A stretch of 5,064 bases of DNA from Nanosynbacter sp. (GTDB taxonomy: Bacteria > Patescibacteriota > Saccharimonadia > Saccharimonadales > Saccharimonadaceae): the NCBI GenBank assembly GCA_015257635.1, contig JABZJU010000042.1:1-5064 (forward strand), read 5' to 3'. The first letter of the stretch is position 1. Each line of letters opens with the position of its first letter. Shown here in pieces: positions 1 to 4,159 of this stretch. Both the position numbers and the translations under genes were made by a program. Below the pieces are notes generated by a model that was given only the letters and a program-made list of their open reading frames with translations, was not told where the DNA came from and did not search any database.

Positions 1-2
1 CA

Positions 3-29
3 CCCGCTCTACTACAGAGCGGGCTTTTT
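3..29 (+). terminator. Intrinsic terminator of the gene upstream of the window
   Basis: An 8-bp perfect stem pairs CCCGCTCT (3-10) with AGAGCGGG (16-23) around the 5-nt loop ACTAC, and a T5 run (25-29) follows one base later. This is a textbook rho-independent terminator. The gene it ends lies outside the window. It insulates the WhiB-like gene, which starts 60 bases further on from its own promoter. Confidence 0.9.
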
Positions 30-52
30 CTTTGTCTAAGATTAATACACAT

Positions 53-81
53 TTGATTTTATTCATATATTATTGTAAAAT
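53..81 (+). promoter_or_regulatory. Promoter of the WhiB-like gene, predicted leaderless
   Basis: A -35-like TTGATT (53-58) is separated by 17 bases from a -10-like TAAAAT (76-81), with TG immediately before the -10. The expected transcription start, about 7 bases after the -10, falls at 87-89, which is the A of the ATG at 89. No Shine-Dalgarno sequence precedes that ATG (the upstream bases are all A/T). Seen: hexamers and spacing. Inferred: leaderless transcription. Confidence 0.6.
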
Positions 82-88
82 AATAAAT

Positions 89-415
89 ATGTCAGAATTA
101 AGTAATGAGAGTCTACTAGAAGGCGCCGAATGCGCGAAACTGTCCGCCGAAGAAGCTGATCGCTTGTTTTTCCAAATAAACTCAAGTATTCCAGACCAAA
201 ATTTAAGAGGTATCAGAAAGACAGAAGCCGTGGAAGCTGCCATAGCCATGTGTCGAAGTTGCCCAGTATTAAAGCAATGCTTAGAATATGCGCTCCGCCA
301 CCCAGAATCTGCCGAATATGGCGTATGGGGAGGCACAACTGTCGCTCAACGCAGAAGAATATTACGATTAGGCGAAAATGCGATAAATAAGGCAATTGAA
401 TCGGCTGGAAAATAA
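89..415 (+). CDS. WhiB-like iron-sulfur transcriptional regulator (Wbl family)
   Basis: This 108-residue protein has the WhiB hallmarks in order: Cys15, then Cys55-x2-Cys58-x5-Cys64 (four ligands for a [4Fe-4S] cluster), the turn GVWGG at 78-82, and a basic C-terminal segment (TTVAQRRRILR, 83-93) matching the DNA-contacting part of the family. After Cys15 comes the usual short FF-containing stretch (27-28). Wbl proteins in Actinobacteria bind the primary sigma factor region 4 and respond to redox or nitric oxide; that role here is inferred. The reading frame is open upstream to a TTG at 32, but the ATG at 89 is chosen because the predicted promoter ends right before it and the family homology begins after it. 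No terminator follows before the rplJ promoter. The family is best known from Actinobacteria and their phages, so its presence beside CPR-type genes is notable. Confidence 0.88.
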   Translation: MSELSNESLLEGAECAKLSAEEADRLFFQINSSIPDQNLRGIRKTEAVEAAIAMCRSCPVLKQCLEYALRHPESAEYGVWGGTTVAQRRRILRLGENAINKAIESAGK

Positions 416-427
416 TCACCATAACTC

Positions 428-456
428 TTGTTTTTCGTTGTCATTTCTGCTACAAT
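428..456 (+). promoter_or_regulatory. Promoter of the rplJ-rplL operon (extended -10)
   Basis: The -35-like TTGTTT (428-433) and the -10 TACAAT (451-456) are 17 bases apart, and the -10 carries the extension TGC (448-450). Transcription is predicted to start near 463, just before the L10-leader RNA and about 187 bases before the rplJ start codon. Confidence 0.75.
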
Positions 457-465
457 GGTCTGGAA

Positions 466-559
466 CATTACCAAAGACAGTGGCGACTTGACGTAAAACA
501 AGTATAAAAATGCCACCGAGGGATGAAACTAACAGTTTTATTTGACGTCTTTGGTAGTG
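466..559 (+). promoter_or_regulatory. Ribosomal protein L10 leader (autoregulatory mRNA structure)
   Basis: The RNA upstream of rplJ folds like the known L10 leader. A long closing stem pairs 466-478 with 547-559 (13 pairs including one G-U; core ACCAAAGAC with GTCTTTGGT). Inside it, one arm has GTGGC (480-484) with GCCAC (512-516), an asymmetric A-rich internal loop (504-511) of kink-turn type, and a distal stem ACTTG (486-490) with CAAGT (499-503). A second arm pairs 523-530 with 534-541 around the loop AAC. The conserved-looking CCGAGG lies at 516-521. In Bacillus and E. coli the L10-L7/L12 complex binds this element to limit rplJL expression. The closing stem shares its 3' strand with the hairpins at 545-575 and 553-595. 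Confidence 0.85.
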
Positions 560-581
560 CGAGAATCAAAGACGTTTTTTT
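545..581 (+). terminator. Attenuator-like hairpin overlapping the L10 leader
   Basis: ACGTCTTTG (545-553) pairs perfectly over 9 bases with CAAAGACGT (567-575), with a 13-nt loop, and T6 (576-581) follows directly, giving seven T counting 575. This is intrinsic-terminator geometry located inside the rplJ 5' untranslated region, about 70 bases before the gene. Its 5' strand is the same sequence that closes the L10-leader stem, so the two cannot form together. Function as an attenuator is inferred. Confidence 0.6.
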
Positions 582-595
582 GATTCTCCATTACC
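553..595 (+). promoter_or_regulatory. Alternative long hairpin in the rplJ leader
   Basis: GGTAGTG (553-559) pairs with CATTACC (589-595; one G-U), and after a bulged C560 GAGAATCAAA (561-570) pairs with TTTGATTCTC (579-588), 17 pairs in all. The outer part competes with the L10-leader closing stem (547-559), and the inner part competes with the attenuator-like stem (567-575). No T-run follows, so it is not itself a terminator; it is more likely the read-through or antiterminating conformation. Confidence 0.55.
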
Positions 596-649
596 GCACG
601 TTAACAAATTGGCACATAACAAATTAACTCAATCAAAGAAAGGATTTTT

Positions 650-1174
650 ATGGCAATTTCACGCGATAAAAAACAAACTTTGGTTGCTGAACTGACAGAG
701 CTATTAAAAGACGCTAAGGGCACGGCTTTTGCTCGATATCAAACCCTTACCGTTGCCGACCTACAAGAACTACGCAAGGCAGCTCGCGAAGCGGGCGTTA
801 CTATCAAGGTTGTTAAAAACCGATTGGTACGCGTAGCTCTTCAGGAAATCGATACTTACAAAGAAACCGACACCAGCTTATTGGTTGGTCAATTGGTTTA
901 CGCTGTAAGTAGCGAAGATGAAGTTATGCCAGCAAAGGTATTGGATACGTTTGCAAAAACACATCCAGCATTACAACTTGCAGGTGGCTTCTCAGGCGAA
1001 GGCTTGGCAATTAGCGAAGCTGACGTTAAAGCATTGGCAGGCCTACCAAGCAAAGACCAGCTCGTTGCTCAAGTGGTATCACAATTGCTATCACCAGTAC
1101 ACGACACGGTCAACGCGCTTGGCGGCAATTTGCACGGACTTTTGGACGGCATCGAAGCCAAAGCTACTGCTTAA
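650..1174 (+). CDS. rplJ: Large ribosomal subunit protein L10 (uL10)
   Basis: This 174-residue protein has the normal length of bacterial L10. It is the base of the ribosomal stalk: its N-terminal globular domain binds 23S rRNA near the GTPase centre, and its C-terminal helix carries L7/L12 dimers. The rRNA-binding domain is recognisable from the segment LRKAAREAGV (41-50) followed by KVVKN (53-57). The long hydrophobic C-terminal helix (about 133-168) starts with the family-typical LPSKDQLV (132-139). The ATG at 650 is preceded at 5 bases by AAGGA (640-644). It is the first gene of the stalk operon and is followed 65 bases later by rplL. Free L10 (with L7/L12) probably feeds back on the leader RNA upstream. 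Confidence 0.97.
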   Translation: MAISRDKKQTLVAELTELLKDAKGTAFARYQTLTVADLQELRKAAREAGVTIKVVKNRLVRVALQEIDTYKETDTSLLVGQLVYAVSSEDEVMPAKVLDTFAKTHPALQLAGGFSGEGLAISEADVKALAGLPSKDQLVAQVVSQLLSPVHDTVNALGGNLHGLLDGIEAKATA

Positions 1175-1197
1175 GTTTAGCAATCAACACTAGTAAC

Positions 1198-1214
1198 GTT
1201 GCAATCATCGCAAC
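1198..1214 (+). other. Small hairpin between rplJ and rplL
   Basis: GTTGC (1198-1202) pairs with GCAAC (1210-1214) around a 7-nt loop. No T-run follows, so it is not an intrinsic terminator. It sits 11 bases before the strong rplL ribosome binding site and could protect or process the rplL message, which must be translated several times more than rplJ. The stem is short and may be chance. Confidence 0.3.
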
Positions 1215-1239
1215 AATATAATAATAAAGGAGAATATCA

Positions 1240-1617
1240 ATGGCTGATATTAAGAAATTGGCTGAAGAACTTGTAAAATTGACAGTTCTAGAAGTTAACG
1301 AATTGAAAAATCATCTTAAAGAAGAATACGGCATCGAGCCAGCTGCTGCAGCTGTCGCTGTTGCTGGTCCAGCTGCTGGTGGTGACGCCGCTGCTGCTGA
1401 CGAAAAAACTGAGTTCACAGTTACTTTGAAAGACGCTGGTTCTCAGAAGGTTGCAGTCATCAAGGCTGTTAAGGAAATCACTGGCCTAGGTCTAGGTGAA
1501 GCAAAAGCTATCGTTGACGGCGCTCCAGCACCAGTCAAGGAAAAAGTTTCTAAAGACGAAGCTGAAGCTGCAAAGAAAACTTTGGAAGACGCTGGCGCTA
1601 CTGTCGAGCTTTCATAA
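1240..1617 (+). CDS. rplL: Large ribosomal subunit protein L7/L12 (bL12)
   Basis: This 125-residue protein has the full family architecture. An N-terminal dimerisation helix pair (about 1-32) binds the L10 helix. A flexible Ala/Gly-rich hinge follows (about 34-54). The C-terminal domain (about 56-125) recruits and stimulates translation GTPases; it includes [16 protein letters not shown] (70-85), GEAKAIVDG (86-94) and the ending DAGATVELS (117-125). The ATG at 1240 follows a strong AAAGGAG (1226-1232) at 7 bases, better than the rplJ site, which fits the need for multiple L12 copies per ribosome. Transcription ends at the terminator at 1648-1677. Confidence 0.98.
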   Translation: MADIKKLAEELVKLTVLEVNELKNHLKEEYGIEPAAAAVAVAGPAAGGDAAAADEKTEFTVTLKDAGSQKVAVIKAVKEITGLGLGEAKAIVDGAPAPVKEKVSKDEAEAAKKTLEDAGATVELS

Positions 1618-1647
1618 TTTGTTATACAACGCCAATTTGTTTCGTTT

Positions 1648-1677
1648 AATCACCGTCCGCTCTGGGCGGTGATTTTT
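1648..1677 (+). terminator. Intrinsic terminator of the rplJ-rplL operon
   Basis: An 11-pair stem joins AATCACCGTCC (1648-1658) to GGGCGGTGATT (1664-1674; one G-U) around the loop GCTCT, with a T5 run (1673-1677) at its 3' end. It lies 31 bases after the rplL stop and closes the stalk operon. Confidence 0.93.
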
Positions 1678-1794
1678 ATGTCGCCAATCTTAATATCACG
1701 AACCACACGTCAATTTCAAGAGTAAAATTTGCAACACTTTTTTATGCATATCTTATAGCGCTGTGGAAAATTAGATAAAAATAGATAACGCGAC

Positions 1795-1823
1795 TTGATA
1801 TAAATGTAAGGATATGCTATATA
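1795..1823 (+). promoter_or_regulatory. Promoter of the 171-residue gene and DUF2797 gene
   Basis: TTGATA (1795-1800) and TATATA (1818-1823) are 17 bases apart, with a TGC extension at 1815-1817; TATATT (1820-1825) is an alternative -10. Transcription should start near 1830. The rest of the 1678-1866 intergenic stretch is AT-rich, with a near-repeat TAGATAA at 1772-1778 and 1782-1788 and no coding or RNA gene that I can support. Confidence 0.6.
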
Positions 1824-1866
1824 TTAGTTAAGTATTATAAAAATAGACAAAGGAATTGCGAGAACC

Positions 1867-2382
1867 ATGTCTGAATTACCAGAAAAGCAAATTAAGCGTC
1901 TGAGGACACTTATTCAAGAGGCGGAAACCAATTTAGCTGCCGCAAAAGAATTATTGATTAGTATTATTGGCGACGATGGACAAGTTGTCACGCCAAAAAA
2001 TTCGTCAGATGATGTAACAGGAAAGATTATCGAAGGCGTATTTGACGGACAAATGATGCTCAGCCCTGATGGCAAAAATTACCCAATCCCAGCCAACTAC
2101 GCTTCAAAGTCGAAGCTGGTTGAAGGCGACTTGATGAAATTGACAATTGCTGAAGACGGCAGCTTTATTTATAAACAAATTGGCCCTGTACCACGAAAGC
2201 AAGTCATCGGAACGCTTGTACAGCACGACGGAATTTACTACGTCGAGGCTTCTGGTCGCGAATATCGTATTTTGCTTGCTAGCGTAACTTACTTCCGAAT
2301 TAACGTCGGCGACCAAGTTACAATCATCATCCCTGAAGACAATCCTGACGCAACTTGGGCTGCAGTCGAAGCTGCATTGTAA
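1867..2382 (+). CDS. Conserved CPR-type protein: coiled coil plus two repeated beta modules
   Basis: This is a 171-residue cytoplasmic-looking protein with no signal peptide, membrane segment or cysteine. Residues 5-34 form a charged amphipathic helix, probably a coiled coil. Two similar modules follow: 55-94 (IEGVFDG, PDGKNYPIP, NYASKSKLVEGD, LMKLTI) and 114-156 (IGTLVQHDG, ASGREYRIL, TYFRINVGDQ, VTIII). Each runs strand, turn, G-[KR]-x-Y, then a [EV]-G-D turn and a final strand, as in small OB/SH3-like barrels; the fold is inferred. From memory, similar proteins with the 'PDGK.Y..P.NYASKSKLVEGD' signature are common in CPR genomes as hypothetical proteins; I know of no assigned function. 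The ATG at 1867 has AAAGGA (1849-1854) 12 bases upstream, rather far. The next gene starts 5 bases after its stop, so the two are probably cotranscribed. Confidence 0.85.
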   Translation: MSELPEKQIKRLRTLIQEAETNLAAAKELLISIIGDDGQVVTPKNSSDDVTGKIIEGVFDGQMMLSPDGKNYPIPANYASKSKLVEGDLMKLTIAEDGSFIYKQIGPVPRKQVIGTLVQHDGIYYVEASGREYRILLASVTYFRINVGDQVTIIIPEDNPDATWAAVEAAL

Positions 2383-2387
2383 ATATT

Positions 2388-3263
2388 ATGCTACCGAGCG
2401 AGTTTCTGCTCAGTTACGCCAGTTTTAACGCTGACAATAAGCCATTCGTCGAATGTCAAGTTGGTGATAAAATTGAGCGCCATGAATTGTTCGGACAAGA
2501 TTTGTCTCTTGAGTTTGATTTTTCCGTCAAATATTGCACGGGTTGGGTGGATTTTGAGAATCGCTGTAGCCAAATCTGCCCAGACCACGCCACGGTTGAT
2601 GAAAAGTATGAAAATTGCCTAAAATGCCGCGACAAAACTGGCTTTAATCCAGCATTTTATAACGCCAGTTCGGTTTCTGTCCAACAAGAAAAAATCAATC
2701 AAAATCCGCACTTTGTTTACTTGGCATACTTCGCGCCGAACGTCATAAAAGTCGGAATCTCGCAAGAAGAGCGTGGAATTCGAAGATTGTTGGAGCAGGG
2801 AGCGCGATTAGCCATAAAATTAGAAACGTTTTCTTCGGCATTGATCGCCAGGCAATACGAGGCGAAAATTTCCAAGCTGGACGGAATAGTTGAAACTCTG
2901 CCGGTTCACAAAAAGATGGAACTGATAAAACAACCTTTTGACTATGCGACTGGCGAAAGGGAATTGCGACAAAAATTACTTGAAATTGAGCAGAAAATTG
3001 GCGTGTCGTTTCCGAAATCCGAGCTAATTCCTTGCGAAGATTATTTTCAAACCGCTGGTGTTGATTTGTCGCGTGTCGTTTTAATGAAGGATTACAGTCA
3101 ATTGGTCGGACATGTACGCAGCGTCATCGGCTCAATTGTCATCACTGATTACGACGGTCAGCTGCTGGCTTACAACATTAAAAAGCTTATTGGCTATCGG
3201 GCGCAAAAAGTTGACAGAGAAATTGAGCTGGATTTACCAACCGAGCAATTAACGTTATTTTAA
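2388..3263 (+). CDS. DUF2797-family protein with zinc cluster and GIY-YIG-like core
   Basis: This 291-residue protein resembles the DUF2797 family, whose function is unassigned. A cysteine-rich N-terminal region has Cys50, Cys60, Cys64, Cys77 and Cys80 (C-x9-C-x3-C-x12-C-x2-C), very likely a structural zinc site. The central segment HFVYLAYF (108-115), KVGIS (121-125), Arg129, Arg132-Arg133 and Glu158 in RQYEAK has the layout of a GIY-YIG nuclease core (Tyr strand, [KY]-[IV]-G-[IVTS]-[ST] strand, Arg helix, later Glu); nuclease activity is only an inference. The C-terminal part (about 228-275) is beta-rich and may form a small barrel. A GTG at 2355 would overlap the previous gene; the ATG at 2388 is preferred. 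No Shine-Dalgarno sequence is evident, and with a 5-base gap to the stop of the preceding gene, translational coupling is likely. No convincing terminator follows. Confidence 0.85.
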   Translation: MLPSEFLLSYASFNADNKPFVECQVGDKIERHELFGQDLSLEFDFSVKYCTGWVDFENRCSQICPDHATVDEKYENCLKCRDKTGFNPAFYNASSVSVQQEKINQNPHFVYLAYFAPNVIKVGISQEERGIRRLLEQGARLAIKLETFSSALIARQYEAKISKLDGIVETLPVHKKMELIKQPFDYATGERELRQKLLEIEQKIGVSFPKSELIPCEDYFQTAGVDLSRVVLMKDYSQLVGHVRSVIGSIVITDYDGQLLAYNIKKLIGYRAQKVDREIELDLPTEQLTLF

Positions 3264-3299
3264 AACCTTATTTTTACAATATATTTTTGATGAAATAGC

Positions 3300-3328
3300 T
3301 TGAAATTTTACTCTATTATTGATATATC
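3300..3328 (+). promoter_or_regulatory. Promoter of the 80-residue gene (extended -10)
   Basis: TTGAAA (3300-3305) and TATATC (3323-3328) are 17 bases apart, and TGA (3320-3322) provides an extended -10. The start of transcription is predicted near 3335, leaving an untranslated leader of about 88 bases. Confidence 0.5.
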
Positions 3329-3332
3329 TATT

Positions 3333-3419
3333 AGCTTTCACAACGTGTGTTAGCTTGCGTCAAATCGACGCACCGTTTTGCGGAGGATTTATTTTCTTCG
3401 CCCGACTCCAGAAGGAGTT
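3333..3419 (+). promoter_or_regulatory. Hairpin-rich leader with a sequestered ribosome binding site
   Basis: Three hairpins lie between the predicted transcription start and the ATG at 3423. The first pairs AGCT (3333-3336) with AGCT (3352-3355) and CACA (3339-3342) with TGTG (3346-3349). The second pairs TGCGTC (3356-3361) with GACGCA (3367-3372) around a 5-nt loop. The third pairs ACTCC (3405-3409) with GGAGT (3414-3418) around AGAA, and so buries the Shine-Dalgarno sequence AAGGAG (3412-3417). A second purine-rich GGAGGA (3382-3387) lies upstream without an ATG, GTG or TTG at the right distance. The arrangement suggests translation control or mRNA stabilisation; no known riboswitch class is recognised. 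Confidence 0.5.
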
Positions 3420-3422
3420 ATC

Positions 3423-3665
3423 ATGGCTTACTTCGAACAGCCTGCTATTGTGCGTAGGTCTGGAGGACAGATTAACGTCTATTACGGAGGCATGTTCAAG
3501 CCAGACGGTCCTGGACATGGCCATGTCAGAGTCACTGGCGGTCCGCTCGGCGAGAATATCGTCTATTGGAGGCTGCCTGAGAGCGAGGGTGGTCAGGTTA
3601 TCGTAGACAACTCATGGGAAACCATGAACGACAACGACTTGCGCGATCACCTCACTGACTTCTGA
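3423..3665 (+). CDS. Small glycine-rich protein with KPDGPGHGH motif, unknown function
   Basis: I do not recognise this 80-residue protein by name. It is glycine-rich, acidic at the C-terminus, has a single lysine (Lys26) and no cysteine, signal peptide or membrane segment. Visible blocks are YYGG (20-23), KPDGPGHGH (26-34), alternating hydrophobic strands (35-38, 46-49, 58-62) and an acidic tail (63-80). The His32-Gly-His34 pair could bind a metal, which is speculation. The ATG at 3423 is supported by AAGGAG 5 bases upstream; the frame is open back to a TTG at 3378, which lacks comparable support. The gene is visibly more GC-rich than its neighbours and prefers C-ending codons (AAC, GAC, ATC), with several AGG codons and a TGA stop. 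That could mean high expression or foreign origin. A strong RBS and a structured leader suggest it is abundantly or conditionally made. Confidence 0.75.
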   Translation: MAYFEQPAIVRRSGGQINVYYGGMFKPDGPGHGHVRVTGGPLGENIVYWRLPESEGGQVIVDNSWETMNDNDLRDHLTDF

Positions 3666-3685
3666 GTCATAAGACCTGGATATGT

Positions 3686-3715
3686 CTGAAAACTATCCAT
3701 CTTACCTGGTATAAT
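3686..3715 (+). promoter_or_regulatory. Extended -10 promoter, predicted leaderless
   Basis: A consensus TATAAT (3710-3715) with TGG extension (3707-3709) has a weak -35 CTGAAA (3686-3691) at 18 bases. The expected transcription start is 3722, exactly the A of the next ATG, and there is no Shine-Dalgarno sequence. The inverted repeat TGGATA (3677-3682) / TATCCA (3694-3699) overlaps the -35 region and could be an operator, although it is only 6 pairs. Confidence 0.7.
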
Positions 3716-3721
3716 TTCATT

Positions 3722-4114
3722 ATGAACAATTACTCAAATTTTATATTTCCGGCTGTAGTTTTTGAAGCATTTCCAATTCTGAGAAAATTGGGTTATGTTC
3801 GACAATTCGCACCACTGATACCGCTTAGTCCAGATACGACTTTTCATCTATTCGGCGGTAAGGATGGATACTTTCTTATACTAGTTATGACCGACTATGC
3901 CGACCCAATAGATCAGAGTCGAGAACTAAAGAATATTTCTGGTGAATATGCGTTTGAGTTTACTAAGCTCATCAAACCGTATAGTAACGATGAACATATT
4001 GAGATAAAAGAAAACGACGAGATACTTGAAGATCCAACCGTGTCAGACCCTAATAGTTACTACCGTTTTTATGTCGCCGAAACAAAACACAAAATCGATC
4101 TGCGCTATCCATAA
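3722..4114 (+). CDS. Hypothetical protein of 130 residues, leaderless
   Basis: I do not recognise this protein. It is a mixed alpha/beta soluble-looking chain with no cysteine and no signal peptide. Short hydrophobic runs (FPAVVFEAF, 9-17; YFLILVMT, 50-57) look like buried strands rather than membrane spans. Residues 86-112 are acidic and polar and probably a surface loop. The C-terminus YYRFYVAETKHKIDLRYP (113-130) is aromatic and basic. The start codon is supported by a consensus extended -10 promoter placing transcription start on the ATG. dnaX follows after 45 bases with its own promoter, so this gene is probably a single-gene unit. Being a real gene is supported by that promoter and the clean open frame; function is unknown. 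Confidence 0.7.
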   Translation: MNNYSNFIFPAVVFEAFPILRKLGYVRQFAPLIPLSPDTTFHLFGGKDGYFLILVMTDYADPIDQSRELKNISGEYAFEFTKLIKPYSNDEHIEIKENDEILEDPTVSDPNSYYRFYVAETKHKIDLRYP

Positions 4115-4128
4115 AAAATGCCGTTTTC

Positions 4129-4137
4129 TGCTATAAT
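4129..4137 (+). promoter_or_regulatory. Extended -10 promoter of dnaX
   Basis: TGC plus the perfect -10 TATAAT (4132-4137) lies 15 bases after the preceding stop codon; no good -35 is visible, as is common with extended -10 promoters. Transcription should begin near 4143-4144, giving a leader of only about 16 bases. Confidence 0.7.
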
Positions 4138-4145
4138 TATCTCAT

Positions 4146-4151
4146 GAGGAG
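4146..4151 (+). promoter_or_regulatory. Ribosome binding site of dnaX
   Basis: GAGGAG (4146-4151) is 8 bases before the ATG at 4160. It decides the start: the ATGs at 4144 and 4153 belong to another frame that stops at 4180-4182. Because transcription is predicted to start at about 4143, this site lies at the very 5' end of the mRNA. Confidence 0.75.
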
Positions 4152-4159
4152 CATGAGGG

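Noticed and set aside
32..88. Upstream extension of the WhiB-like gene from a TTG at 32.
   Set aside because: The extension covers the promoter hexamers, lacks a ribosome binding site and encodes a sequence unlike WhiB proteins.
510..545. Eleven-codon open frame MPPRDETNSFI inside the L10 leader, ending where the attenuator-like stem starts.
   Set aside because: No ribosome binding site precedes it, and its bases are explained by the conserved GCC-CCGAGG elements of the L10 leader.
918..1193. Second + frame inside rplJ.
   Set aside because: It is an out-of-frame shadow of L10 with no upstream signal and atypical composition.
1711..1744. AATTT...AAATT dyad followed by a T6 run as a terminator.
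   Set aside because: The stem is five A-T pairs, and the T-run is about a dozen bases too far from it.
1762..1770. TGTGGAAAA resembles a DnaA box (complement of TTTTCCACA).
   Set aside because: It is a single 9-mer with no further boxes, no dnaA/dnaN neighbours and no origin-like cluster.
2104..2588. Open frames on the - strand opposite the 171-residue and DUF2797 genes.
   Set aside because: They overlap well-supported + strand genes, have no ribosome binding sites, and the proteins look like reverse-strand translations.
3252..3292. T-rich stretches after the DUF2797 gene as a terminator.
   Set aside because: Only A/T palindromes are present; no GC-containing stem precedes the T-runs.
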